A stretch of DNA of 64,000 nt, taken from contig JAKASQ010000001.1 in the NCBI GenBank assembly GCA_021828195.1, positions 1 through 64,000 of the forward strand. The letters are read 5' to 3'. The notes beneath the pieces were generated by a model. The model made no database searches and had not been told where the DNA came from. It worked only from the letters and a program-made list of their open reading frames with translations. Shown here in pieces: positions 42,357 through 50,434 of the stretch. Every line of letters starts with the position of its first letter. Position 1 is the first letter of the stretch. The stretch is from Thermoplasmata archaeon. GTDB lineage: Archaea > Thermoplasmatota > Thermoplasmata > Lutacidiplasmatales > UBA184. The position numbers and the translations under genes are program-made.

Positions 42357-42644
42357 TCATCCAGGTCGAGCCCCCGGTCGTCGAAGGGGGCTCGCCCAAT
42401 CTCGCCGAGGAGACTGGTCGTGGTTGCGAGTAGTCAGATTGCTTGTTTCGGCCATCTCGGCGTCCGAATCGCCTTCGGTCTCGGCGTCGGGAGCGAGAGA
42501 TGGACCCAAATCGTGAAGGTGCGGGGCCGACCGCGATTCCGCGGGCCTCGGCACCCGAACGAGGACCGGCCAGGAGAGAGTCGCCAAGACGGCAAGGATC
42601 CCGGCCCCGATGAGAACCCAGCCTCGCAGCCGTTCCCGATTCAT
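42357..42644 (-). CDS. Possible small single-helix membrane protein
   Basis: A 95-residue frame starts MNRERLRGWVLIGAGILAVL, giving one membrane helix (residues ~8-27) after a positively charged N-terminus. An acidic/Ser-rich tail follows, with a basic end. No TATA box or ribosome site is clear, and the tail has no known pattern. It could equally be a chance frame; the hydrophobic segment with a 'positive-inside' start is the only argument for it. Confidence 0.35.
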   Translation of the reverse strand: MNRERLRGWVLIGAGILAVLATLSWPVLVRVPRPAESRSAPHLHDLGPSLAPDAETEGDSDAEMAETSNLTTRNHDQSPRRDWASPLRRPGARPG

Positions 42645-42729
42645 GTCGGCGTGCGTCGTTCCGCGCAGCGACCGTGAGCGGGAACGCGACAACCCCTACC
42701 GTTCGAGCGTCCTCGACCGCGAGTCGACC

Positions 42730-43914
42730 TCAGTGCGACGCGCGCGCCTTGGCCAGCGAACGTCGGCGCAGGTCGTTGAGCGCGTTCATGTAGTTCGCGT
42801 AGGCGTCATACGGGTTCGAGTAGCTCGAAAAGTACCGGTGGACGTCCGCATCGGCTCCCTTTCCGGAGACGTACATGTAGTAGAAGTGGTCCGAGGTCAA
42901 CAGCTTGCGCCAGTCGGAAAGGATCTCCGGGTCGTGCGAGCTGCGCGCGAACGTTCCGGCCTTCTTCGCGGCGTCGAACGCCGAGCGCTGCATGTCGTTC
43001 CCGAGCCAGGCGCCGAGGTCTCGGTTCTCGTCTGCCCAGCTCATCGGTTCCGGAACGACGAACGGGCCGGCAGCCGGCACCCGCACCGCGTCCTCGACCG
43101 TCGCCCACTCCAGGTTCGGTTCGCGCGCCACGGCGCTCGGTAGGGCCGAGAGGAATTCGAGGATCCCGGTGGAGGCGGGGTGGTGCTCGCCGAAGGTCTC
43201 GAAATCGAGGAAGAGCCCGACCACGTCGCCCGGGCTCCGAGAGAGCCAGAGCGCGTACTTCTCCGCCGTGAGCGGGTACTCGGTCCACCCCCGGGCGGAG
43301 AAGCGAAAGCCGACATCATCGCTGAGCCGGTAGTTCCGCAGGACCACGCTGACTCCCCGGGCCACCGATGAATAGACATGGTTGGGGGAGCGGCCTCGCA
43401 GAGGGCCCTCCCACCCCTCGGCCAACATCCCGGAGAACCCTTCTCGGGCCGCGAATCGGGCGAGGTCGTCGTCGTACACGAGCTCGGTCATGCGCAGCAC
43501 GTGCGGGCGCACGTGGAACAGATCCTCCATCCGCTGCTGGTGGAGCGCGACCTCCTCCTCCAGCTCCGGCGGGGGCAACAGGAACGCGAGGGAGTGGTAG
43601 TACGTCTCGGAGAGGAGCGCGACGCGTCCGGTCTCGACCAGGCGCTGGATCCGTTCGATCACGTCCGGCGCGGCGAGCGCGGCCTGCTCCAGGAACGTCC
43701 CCGTGATCGAGAAGCTCACCCGGAAGCGCGGGTCTTGGCGCAGCATGACCTCGAGACGATCGAGCGTGGGCCGGTAGCAGTTCGCGGCGATCCGGCGAAA
43801 GATGTCGAGATTCCGGTCGATGTCGAAGTACGGCTTGCCGGTCCCCAGATCGAGGTAACGGAACCGGGCGAGGCGCCAGGGCTGGTGCAGATGGAGGTAG
43901 AAGACGATCTTCAT
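42730..43914 (-). CDS. Glycoside hydrolase family 57 protein (alpha-amylase-like)
   Basis: This 394-residue GH57 enzyme has region 1 HLHQPWR (His-Gln-Pro), region 2 SITGTFLEQAAL, the nucleophile-region MTELVYDDDLA and region 4 LDFETFGEHHPAST with the acid Asp. These motifs are ordered as in archaeal amylases and 4-alpha-glucanotransferases, though the protein is shorter than the 600-residue Thermococcus amylopullulanase type. It overlaps the preceding glycosyltransferase by 4 nt (ATGA), so the two act together, probably trimming or remodelling the glucan that the transferase builds. No signal peptide is present, so the action is intracellular. Confidence 0.88.
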   Translation of the reverse strand: MKIVFYLHLHQPWRLARFRYLDLGTGKPYFDIDRNLDIFRRIAANCYRPTLDRLEVMLRQDPRFRVSFSITGTFLEQAALAAPDVIERIQRLVETGRVALLSETYYHSLAFLLPPPELEEEVALHQQRMEDLFHVRPHVLRMTELVYDDDLARFAAREGFSGMLAEGWEGPLRGRSPNHVYSSVARGVSVVLRNYRLSDDVGFRFSARGWTEYPLTAEKYALWLSRSPGDVVGLFLDFETFGEHHPASTGILEFLSALPSAVAREPNLEWATVEDAVRVPAAGPFVVPEPMSWADENRDLGAWLGNDMQRSAFDAAKKAGTFARSSHDPEILSDWRKLLTSDHFYYMYVSGKGADADVHRYFSSYSNPYDAYANYMNALNDLRRRSLAKARASH

Positions 43915-45113
43915 CTGCGCAGGGCTCGGGCGCGGATAGCCTCCCGATACACATCAACCGTTTGGCGTGCCCGCTCCGCCCACCCGGCCTCGGTCGCCTC
44001 ATGGCGAGCCTGATCGCCCATCTCGCGGCTGAGGTGGGGATACTCGAGGAGTTCGGAGATGCGGCTCGCGAACTCGTCCACGTCCCAGAAATCGACTTGG
44101 AAGGCGCTCCGCACGACCTCTCCAACGCCGCTGGTCTTGGAGACGATCGTCGGCACCCCGGCCGCCATCGCTTCCAGCGCCGCGATGCCGAACGGCTCGA
44201 CGACCGACGGCAAGACGAACACCGCCGCGTCGCGGAGCAGCGCGGCGCGTTCGGCCTCGGTGACCTTCCCGAAGAACAGCACTCGGTCCCCGATGCCGAG
44301 GGAGGCGGCGAGGGCGATCAGGTGCTCGTACTCGGGGCCCTCCCCGGCGACCGCGAACCGGATCTCGGGGAACGCGGGAGCGACGACCGCCGCGGCCCGC
44401 AGGAAGGTGTCCGGGCCCTTCATCCGGGTCAGGCGACCGAGGTACAGCACGACGTCCCGGAGCCGGCCATCGTCCAGCTCGGGCGCGACGGGTCGGACGG
44501 CATTGTAGACGACCCGGACCCGCGGCGGCGGCGCGTCATAGAGCGTGATGAGCTGCTCGCCGAGTTGGCGACTGACGGCGATGATCCGGTCCGCGGCCCG
44601 GATCCCGATCCGCTCCCGCTCGAGGATCGGAGCGTACGGATGACCGAGCGTGCGATCGTACTCCGTAGAGTGGACGGACATGACGAGCGGGATGCCCAAT
44701 CTGCGGGCGAGCGCGCGGCATCCGACGGTCCCGAACCAGTCGTGTACATGGACGACATCGGCATCCTCGACGTCCGTGAGATGGGCGATCCAGTCGTTAT
44801 ACTGGTTCACGACGTCGAGGAAGCGCGGCCCATAGATCTCGGCCGGCGTGTAGGCCCCCGGGATGGGCGTCCCCGGAGGAAGGCATTCGGAGAGCGTGCG
44901 GAACTCCACGCCCGGTGCATCGGCGAACGGGCCGGGGAAGGGGGTCAGGAACACGACCCGGTGGCCCAGACGCGCGAGCTCGCGCGAGATCTCGTAGCAG
45001 TGGACCCCGAGCCCGCCGGTGTGAAAGGGCGGATACTCCCAGCCGGCCATGAGGATCGTCAGGCGCTTGAGCGAGACGAGGCCGGTGCCCGCCCCGGAGG
45101 GGGCGAACCGCAT
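43911..45113 (-). CDS. GT4-type glycosyltransferase, glycogen-synthase-like
   Basis: This GT-B glycosyltransferase of ~400 residues has the opening MAGWEYPPFHTGGLGVHCYE, like the 'E..Pf.ktGGLgdv' of glycogen/starch synthases. Next come HVHDWFG, HSTEYDR and the nucleotide-binding LYLGRLTRMKGPDTFL, and the carboxylate motif PSVVEPFGIAALEAMAAGVP. ATG 45113 gives a product with ~20 residues before the first strand; GTG 45065 is also possible. The genes for GH57 (4-nt overlap) and GH15 nearby suggest intracellular alpha-glucan or trehalose metabolism. A 16-bp palindrome lies ~210 nt upstream. Confidence 0.85.
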   Translation of the reverse strand: MRFAPSGAGTGLVSLKRLTILMAGWEYPPFHTGGLGVHCYEISRELARLGHRVVFLTPFPGPFADAPGVEFRTLSECLPPGTPIPGAYTPAEIYGPRFLDVVNQYNDWIAHLTDVEDADVVHVHDWFGTVGCRALARRLGIPLVMSVHSTEYDRTLGHPYAPILERERIGIRAADRIIAVSRQLGEQLITLYDAPPPRVRVVYNAVRPVAPELDDGRLRDVVLYLGRLTRMKGPDTFLRAAAVVAPAFPEIRFAVAGEGPEYEHLIALAASLGIGDRVLFFGKVTEAERAALLRDAAVFVLPSVVEPFGIAALEAMAAGVPTIVSKTSGVGEVVRSAFQVDFWDVDEFASRISELLEYPHLSREMGDQARHEATEAGWAERARQTVDVYREAIRARALRR

Positions 45114-45406
45114 CCCCGAGCGCCGGAGCAACACGGGGAATGCGCTCGCGCGACCGCGGCCGCGAGCGAGCCTCGTCGGGGGCAGCGTGTTCCGCGCGGC
45201 CCGGGAGCGACGCTTCGATGGGCGCGTCGACTTCGATCCCGGGGCCCGGCCCCTCGCGCGCGGTACGGCGGACGGTGCACGACGCCGAGAAGAGCGAGCG
45301 ATCGGCGGCATCCGGATACCTGTGCAGAACGTTCTGCATCAGGAAGTACCGCAAGAGCAGATGAAGGAGGCGCCCCAAGGAAGGCCCGTCGGCCGTCGGG
45401 GCGCCG
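45114..45406. other. Intergenic region between tpiA and the glycosyltransferase
   Basis: About 290 nt without a gene I can support. Frames are Arg/Ser-rich. The only structure is the perfect palindrome at 45323-45338. Confidence 0.45.
45323..45338. promoter_or_regulatory. Perfect 16-bp palindrome upstream of the glycosyltransferase-GH57 operon
   Basis: TGCAGAACGTTCTGCA is a perfect inverted repeat with no spacer in the gap between tpiA and the glycosyltransferase. It could be an operator for the sugar genes, but no TATA box is obvious beside it and about one such palindrome is expected by chance in 64 kb. Confidence 0.35.
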
Positions 45407-46135
45407 CTAGAATCCCGCGAGCAGCTCTTCGATCGCCGCGCGTGGGGTCGCGGAGGTCGCTACCGCGCTCGCGACGAGGACGCCTTCGCTGCCGAGCTCG
45501 AGCGCCCGCGCGACGTCCCTTCGGTCATGCACTCCCGCGCCGCAGAGCACTCGGGTCCTTGGCGCGACGCGATGAACAGCGTCCACCGATTCGGACACCA
45601 CCTTGGGTCGAGCGGTCGTGACGGAGCGTCGGCCTCCGATGAGCTCGGGAGGCTCGATGGCGAGGTACGGAGGCTTCGATCGGGAAAGGCGCGCGGCCGC
45701 GAGGACGTCGCGGGCGCATACGACCGCGCTCAGACCGAGCGTGCCGAGACGCTTCACGGCCGCGTCCACCTGCGCCCGGGAAACAGGGTGTTCGGAATGA
45801 TTGACAAGGCTTCCGCGAGCCCCCGCGGCCCGGACGGCCTCGGGAACGGTGTAACCGGTGTAGGGCCCGGCGTCCACCGGGTCCACATGCTGGGCGAGGA
45901 CGGGTATCGAGAGGGTGATGGCGAGGTCTCGCAAGTCGGTCGTGGCTGGCGCGATGGCGACCGCCACGCCCGCGGCCCGTCCGCAGGCACCGAGCAACGC
46001 ACCGATCTGTTCGGCACCCGTCCCGAGCGCCTCCGCGTATGACTTCAGATTGACGACGAGAAGAGGCGAGCCCAGGAAGGTGGGATCAGTGGTGGGCGGC
46101 CGCGTGCGCGCGCTTCGGGCGAGAACAGATGGCAT
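45407..46135 (-). CDS. tpiA: Triosephosphate isomerase, archaeal type
   Basis: The product has 242 residues, close to the compact archaeal form (~225). Visible are VVNLKSYAEA (substrate Asn-Lys), AQHVDPVDAGPYTGYT (equivalent of the catalytic His strand), SLVNHSEHP, the catalytic-Glu strand LAIEPPELIGG and the phosphate loop CGAGVHDRRDV. It interconverts glyceraldehyde-3-phosphate and dihydroxyacetone phosphate. The only in-frame start, ATG 46135, lies inside the upstream small gene, giving a 50-nt overlap. The first ~20 residues are therefore unlike other TpiA proteins. Confidence 0.88.
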   Translation of the reverse strand: MPSVLARSARTRPPTTDPTFLGSPLLVVNLKSYAEALGTGAEQIGALLGACGRAAGVAVAIAPATTDLRDLAITLSIPVLAQHVDPVDAGPYTGYTVPEAVRAAGARGSLVNHSEHPVSRAQVDAAVKRLGTLGLSAVVCARDVLAAARLSRSKPPYLAIEPPELIGGRRSVTTARPKVVSESVDAVHRVAPRTRVLCGAGVHDRRDVARALELGSEGVLVASAVATSATPRAAIEELLAGF

Positions 46136-46295
46136 ACTCGTCGCCATCGAAGAAGACCTCCCGGTCGGGGTGCTTGCGCTGGAGTTCGGTGATCTTCGAG
46201 AGGACGTCTTCCAGGGTGGTAGATTCGTCATTCGGGTCGATCCGGAGATGGACGGTCTTCTCCAATCGCTCGGGCACATGTCTCGCAGTCGCCAT
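46086..46295 (-). CDS. Small conserved-looking protein upstream of tpiA
   Basis: This 69-residue frame carries KTVHLRIDPNDESTTLEDVL and then ITELQRKHPDREVFFDGDEY followed by AICSRPK. A beta-alpha-beta pattern with a KHPD(R)EVFFDGDEYA strand looks like a folded small domain, not a chance frame. CTCTATAGCC on the minus strand at ~46327-46336 is a likely TATA box; TTG 46310 or ATG 46295 would start translation. It overlaps tpiA by 50 nt in another frame, so the two may be translationally coupled. I do not recognise a family. Confidence 0.6.
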   Translation of the reverse strand: MATARHVPERLEKTVHLRIDPNDESTTLEDVLSKITELQRKHPDREVFFDGDEYAICSRPKRAHAAAHH

Positions 46296-46586
46296 GGCGC
46301 ACCGAGACAACTCCCTACGGGGAGTAGGCTATAGAGCTTTACCAAGCGCCTCCGCTTGGGGCGAAACCGCTTCGGATGGAGGCGGGACTCCTCGTGGGAG
46401 GGGAAGATCCGTGCCGGTCGGAAGCCGGTGGCCCGGCATCGATCCATGGTCCGAAGGAGGAGCCGAGAGGACCGGACCGGCGCCCTCGGCGCGACGGCCT
46501 CCCTGGACCGAATCTCTACCCGCCGCTTCTCTCGCAAGCCGATCGAGCGAGAGCGCGGCACACGGCGCAGCATGCGACACAGTAAC
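46296..46586. other. Intergenic region before acs
   Basis: Holds the TATA-like CTATAG of the divergent small gene near 46330 and otherwise GC-rich sequence without a gene or RNA I can identify. Confidence 0.45.
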
Positions 46587-46595
46587 TTGTATATC
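46587..46595 (+). promoter_or_regulatory. TATA box of acs
   Basis: CTTGTATAT lies ~38-46 nt before ATG 46633, implying a leader of about 15-20 nt. Confidence 0.5.
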
Positions 46596-46632
46596 CCCCA
46601 CCTTCCTCCCCTCGAACGGGTGGCTCACGAAC

Positions 46633-48753
46633 ATGGCAAAAGCCGAGAGCGAGTCCGCCGGAGCGGACAACGAATCCCGACTCTCCGAGGCCGAGATTGC
46701 GGTGCACTGGAAGGAAGAGAAGCTCTACTATCCGAACCCCCGCTTCGTCGGTCAGGCGAACCTAACCGATCCGACGGTCAAGGACCGGTTCGCGGAGAAC
46801 AACTTCCCGGAATGCTACCGGGAGTACGCGGACCTGCTTACTTGGGACAAGTACTGGACGACGACGCTCGACACCAGCAAGGCCCCGTTCTGGAAGTGGT
46901 TCGTCGGGGGGAAGCTCAACGTCAGCTACAACTGCGTGGACCGCAACCTGGAGAAGAATCGAAACAAGGCCGCGATCATCTTCGTTTCTGAGAACGAAGC
47001 CGACCCTTCCGTGGCCGTCACCTATCAGGATCTCTACATCCGCGTCAACGAGATGGCCGCCTTGCTGCGCGACTTCTGTGGGCTGAAAACGGGCGACCGC
47101 GTGACCATCCACATGCCCATGGTCGCGGAACTCCCGATCACCATGCTCGCCTGCGCTCGCCTCGGGGTGATCCACTCCGTCGTCTTCGGCGGCTTCAGCG
47201 GGGAAGCGTGCGGGAGCCGGATCGCCGACTCCGGCAGCCGAGTCCTCATCACCATCGACGGCTACTATCGGAGCGGCAAGGTCATCGACCACAAGGCGAA
47301 CGCCGACATCGCGGTCCGCAAGGCCCAGGAGGATGGGACCAAGGTCGAGAAGGTCCTCGTCTGGAAGCGATTCCCCGACAAGTCCGCCTCCGCGACGCCC
47401 ATGGTCGAGGGTCGGGACTTCATGGTGAACGATCTCCTGAAGCAGTTCGCCGGAAAGCTGGTCGATCCCGTCTCGATGCCGGCGGAGGCCCCTCTGTTCC
47501 TCATGTACACGAGCGGCTCCACGGGCAAGCCCAAGGGCTGCCAACACTCCACCGGTGGGTACCTCGCCTACGTTACCGGCACGTCGAAGTACATCCAGGA
47601 CATCCATCCGACCGATGTCTACTGGTGCATGGCCGATATCGGGTGGATCACGGGCCACTCCTACATCGTCTATGGCCCCCTCGCGCTGGCCGCGACCTCG
47701 GTCATCTACGAAGGGGTCCCGACGTACCCGGATGCAGGTCGAGTCTGGCGGATCGCCGAGCGGCTCGGGGTGAACATCTTCCACACCTCCCCCACGGCGA
47801 TTCGAATGCTGCGGAAGCTCGGGCCGGACGAGCCGAAGAAGTACCACTACCGATTCAAGTCCATGACCACGGTCGGAGAGCCGATCGAGCCCGAGGCGTG
47901 GAAGTGGTACTACGAGATCGTCGGGCAAGGACAGGCCGTGATCACGGACACCTGGTGGCAAACGGAGAACGGCGGCTTCCTGTGTTCCACGAAGCCGGCG
48001 ATGGAACCGATGAAGCCCGGAAGCACCGGCCCCCCCATGCTCGGCATCTACCCGATCATCTACGATGAGAAGGCGAAGGAGATCCCCGCGGGCGCCGGGA
48101 AGGCGGGCAACATCTGCATCCGGAATCCCTGGCCCGGCATCTTCCAGACGATCTGGGGCGACCCGGACCGATACGTCGCGACCTACTACGCGAAGTACAA
48201 CAAGAACAAGAACAGCACGGACTGGCACGACTGGCCGTACTTCGCCGGCGACGGGGCCACCTGGGCGGCCGACGGCTACATCCGAATCCTGGGCCGCGTC
48301 GACGACGTCATCAACGTGGCGGGCCACCGCCTTGGAACGAAGGAGCTCGAGTCGGCGTGCCTCACCGTGCCCGAGGTGGCCGAGGCGGCCGTCGTCCCGA
48401 TCGTGGACCCGGAGCGGGGACGCGTCCCGGAGGTCTACATCGCCTTGAAACCCGGCGTCAAGGCGGCTCCGGCGGAGGTCTCCGCCAAGGTCACCCTCGC
48501 GATCGAGACGGTGATCGGGAAGATCGCGCGGCCGCGCGTCGTCCGGGTCGTTCCGGACATGCCCAAGACCCGCTCGGGGAAGATCATGCGACGCGTCCTG
48601 GCGGCGATCTCCAACCAGATGGACTACGGGGACATCACGACCCTCGCCAACCCCGAGGTCGTGGAGCAGATCCGCGTCCAGGTCCAGGGTGCCGGGCCCG
48701 TGGTCAAGAAGACCGCGCCCGAGGATATCAAGGCCTTCGGCGCCGACGTCTGA
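46633..48753 (+). CDS. acs: Acetyl-CoA synthetase (AMP-forming)
   Basis: This 706-residue ANL-superfamily ligase has the P-loop-like TSGSTGKPKGCQHSTGGYL. It also has WCMADIGWITGHSYIVYGPL, the adenylate motif TDTWWQTENGG (usual 'DT.WQTEtGg'), the hinge ILGRVDDVINVAGHRLGT and the acetylatable lysine in KTRSGKIMRR. It makes acetyl-CoA from acetate, ATP and CoA. The protein is about 50 residues longer than most Acs, with an extra insert YNKNKNSTDWHDWPYF near the hinge. The SatP-type acetate transporter 0.8 kb away supports acetate as the substrate. Confidence 0.93.
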   Translation: MAKAESESAGADNESRLSEAEIAVHWKEEKLYYPNPRFVGQANLTDPTVKDRFAENNFPECYREYADLLTWDKYWTTTLDTSKAPFWKWFVGGKLNVSYNCVDRNLEKNRNKAAIIFVSENEADPSVAVTYQDLYIRVNEMAALLRDFCGLKTGDRVTIHMPMVAELPITMLACARLGVIHSVVFGGFSGEACGSRIADSGSRVLITIDGYYRSGKVIDHKANADIAVRKAQEDGTKVEKVLVWKRFPDKSASATPMVEGRDFMVNDLLKQFAGKLVDPVSMPAEAPLFLMYTSGSTGKPKGCQHSTGGYLAYVTGTSKYIQDIHPTDVYWCMADIGWITGHSYIVYGPLALAATSVIYEGVPTYPDAGRVWRIAERLGVNIFHTSPTAIRMLRKLGPDEPKKYHYRFKSMTTVGEPIEPEAWKWYYEIVGQGQAVITDTWWQTENGGFLCSTKPAMEPMKPGSTGPPMLGIYPIIYDEKAKEIPAGAGKAGNICIRNPWPGIFQTIWGDPDRYVATYYAKYNKNKNSTDWHDWPYFAGDGATWAADGYIRILGRVDDVINVAGHRLGTKELESACLTVPEVAEAAVVPIVDPERGRVPEVYIALKPGVKAAPAEVSAKVTLAIETVIGKIARPRVVRVVPDMPKTRSGKIMRRVLAAISNQMDYGDITTLANPEVVEQIRVQVQGAGPVVKKTAPEDIKAFGADV

Positions 48754-48819
48754 AACCGATTCCTCCGCGGCCGCCGGATCCCGGCGGCCGCCCCTCGTTA
48801 GGCGAGCTCGGGGGTGGGT

Positions 48820-49077
48820 TCAGGTGGCAGAGGGCGACCGATCGTCCGAGGAGACCGGGGCCCGGACCATCCGGATCCGGCAGACCGGGCAGATCGGTGT
48901 CGTGCCGTCCTCGGCGACCTCCCGCAGTCCCGGCTGAATGTCGACCTCTCGGGCCCCGCACCCCGGGCAGATCCACACCCATCCCTCCGGTGCGATCGGC
49001 GCCGCCGTCTCCTGGGAGCGGGAACCGCCGGCGGGGTCGCTGCGACCTCCTTCCGAGTCACCTTTTGTGGGGTACAT
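48820..49077 (-). CDS. Zinc-ribbon protein with two CxxC motifs
   Basis: This 85-residue protein holds WICPGCGAREVDIQPGLREV and then TPICPVCRIRMVRA, two CPxC knuckles 20 residues apart that form a zinc ribbon. The first ~35 residues are low-complexity. ATG 49077 on this strand and ATG 49076 on the other strand share the CATG sequence, so one of the two genes probably starts further in. The partner and function are unknown; transcription or ribosome association would be typical for such ribbons. Confidence 0.6.
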   Translation of the reverse strand: MYPTKGDSEGGRSDPAGGSRSQETAAPIAPEGWVWICPGCGAREVDIQPGLREVAEDGTTPICPVCRIRMVRAPVSSDDRSPSAT

Positions 49078-49447
49078 GCTTACCAAGTCCGTGGCCGAAG
49101 GTGGGGCCCGATCCGATGCGCTCCTTCCCCCCGAACTCGAACCAGGCGAAGAGCGTATCGCGTCATGGAAGGGTCACGCGGGGTCCCGTGCGGTGGTCCT
49201 GGTCCTCACCGACCGCCACTTGGTCACCCTCTTCGTCAAGGGGGTATGGAACCGAAGTTATCACCTGGCGTCCTCCCGCCGGCTCGAAGCGATGGAGGTC
49301 CCCCGCGCTCACGATGCCTATGGGGGCCGGAGGCTCGAGATCGAGGGCGTGGACTTTTCGTTCTCGCCGGCCAGCGAGGACGCGGTGCGAGCGGAGATCC
49401 TGCGGGTCCGAGCCCAACGGATCGCCGCGGCGCCCCCCCCTCCCTAG
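49076..49447 (+). CDS. Small PH-like domain protein
   Basis: This 123-residue protein contains PGEERIASWKGHAGSRAVVLVLTDRHLVTLF followed by strands and a C-terminal helix. This is the bacterial/archaeal PH-like pattern ('l.pgE.v....g......l.lTd.rli.....') that usually forms small membrane-associated or regulatory subunits. The C-terminus is a polyproline tail. It diverges from the zinc-ribbon gene with overlapping start codons; GTG 49091 is a possible later start. Function unknown. Confidence 0.55.
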   Translation: MLTKSVAEGGARSDALLPPELEPGEERIASWKGHAGSRAVVLVLTDRHLVTLFVKGVWNRSYHLASSRRLEAMEVPRAHDAYGGRRLEIEGVDFSFSPASEDAVRAEILRVRAQRIAAAPPPP

Positions 49448-49512
49448 TCTTTCGACCCCGAAGGGTCCCGGAGGGGGGCCGAGCTCGCCCTAAGATCACT
49501 GAGAATCAGGAC

Positions 49513-49536
49513 CCCCGGGCCCTCTCGGGCCCGGGG
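49513..49536. terminator. GC-rich hairpin between the PH-like gene and satP
   Basis: CCCCGGGCCC (49513-49522) and GGGCCCGGGG (49527-49536) form a perfect 10-bp stem with loop TCTC. It lies between two convergent gene ends and could act as a terminator or transcript end-protecting hairpin for both. There is no U-run. Confidence 0.55.
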
Positions 49537-49561
49537 AAGGAAAGGGTTGCTGCGGGGAAGG

Positions 49562-50224
49562 TCAGTACGGGATTACCTTCTTGCCACCGTAGTGCGCGGA
49601 CGCCAGGACGCCCGTCGCAACGAACCAGGCCGCGAGCCCGGTAAAGACGATCTCGAACCCTGTGGCCTGCCAAAGGCCCGTGCTGACCGTGCCGCTCTGA
49701 CCGAGCAGGATGCCGAAGTCAATCGCCAGCAGGATGAACGCGAGGGTCAGCGTCCAAAACACGACGGCAATCCCTATCCCATGCTTGTGGGAGTTGATCG
49801 CGAAGGAGAATGTGAACATCGCCCACACGACGAAGAACCAGGCAACGTCCCAGCTGGCGGGTGCTCCGACATTTATCGCATACGGACCGATGCTCAGCCC
49901 TCCGAGCAACGTCACGAACGCCAACCAGAACGACCCGTACCCGATGAACGCTGTTCCCGGGAAGATCTCACCCTTGCGTAGGGCGATGATACCCGCGATC
50001 AGCTGAGCGATTCCCCCGAAGAAGATCGCCATCGCGTATACGGGTGCATTCGTGACGCCATAGAGACTCAGGCCGTTGGACGTCGCATTGCTCGCCACCG
50101 CCATACCCGCAAGTATCGTGGTGGTGCCGAATCCCATCAGTCCCAGGACTGCCGGATTCGCCCACTGGGCGCTTTCCTCGACTTTCGGCCTATAGTAGTC
50201 TGGCACCGATGGCGAATCTACCAT
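49562..50224 (-). CDS. satP: Acetate/succinate transporter, GPR1/FUN34/SatP family
   Basis: This 220-residue protein has six membrane helices. The family signature NPAVLGLMGFGTTTIL (NPAPLGL-type) is near the N-terminus, FFGGIAQLIAGIIALRKGE follows helix 2, and FGSFWL-like GYGSFWLAFVT follows helix 3. SatP carriers move acetate with protons. TCTTAAAAAA (50247-50256) puts the TATA box 23-32 nt before ATG 50224, a leaderless arrangement. Acs is encoded nearby on the opposite strand, so acetate uptake and activation are neighbours. Confidence 0.9.
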   Translation of the reverse strand: MVDSPSVPDYYRPKVEESAQWANPAVLGLMGFGTTTILAGMAVASNATSNGLSLYGVTNAPVYAMAIFFGGIAQLIAGIIALRKGEIFPGTAFIGYGSFWLAFVTLLGGLSIGPYAINVGAPASWDVAWFFVVWAMFTFSFAINSHKHGIGIAVVFWTLTLAFILLAIDFGILLGQSGTVSTGLWQATGFEIVFTGLAAWFVATGVLASAHYGGKKVIPY

Positions 50225-50246
50225 GCTAGGGTCTGATACGGTGGGT

Positions 50247-50256
50247 CTTAAAAAAC
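50247..50256 (-). promoter_or_regulatory. TATA box of satP
   Basis: TTTTTTAAGA on the minus strand, centred ~27 nt before ATG 50224. The strongest T/A run in this part of the window. Confidence 0.6.
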
Positions 50257-50378
50257 CTTTGGTTTGTCGGACTCTTCCGTGTTACAAACCCCCGACTCGC
50301 TCGAGGGGCATTTCTCGATGGCCCGGTCCCGACGTAACCCCCCCGGGGGCTTTGCTCCGGGCCTTCGAGTTCGTGGCC

Positions 50379-50403
50379 GGGCCTCTCAGGACCTGAGAGG
50401 CCC
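50379..50403 (-). terminator. Hairpin after the AGPS-like FAD enzyme gene
   Basis: GGGCCTCTCAG (50379-50389) and CTGAGAGGCCC (50393-50403) form a perfect 11-bp stem with loop GAC, 32 nt past the stop of the minus-strand FAD enzyme gene and before the satP promoter. It resembles the hairpin at 49513, which also follows a gene end. Confidence 0.55.
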
Positions 50404-50434
50404 CGACCCGTTCCCTCCCCGGATCGGGCGGGCC

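Noticed and set aside
44797-45378. Alternative frame starting MGRLLHLLLRYFLMQNVLHR upstream of the glycosyltransferase
   Set aside because: The opening looks protein-like, but the frame soon becomes Arg/Pro-rich and runs through the well-supported glycosyltransferase gene in another frame.
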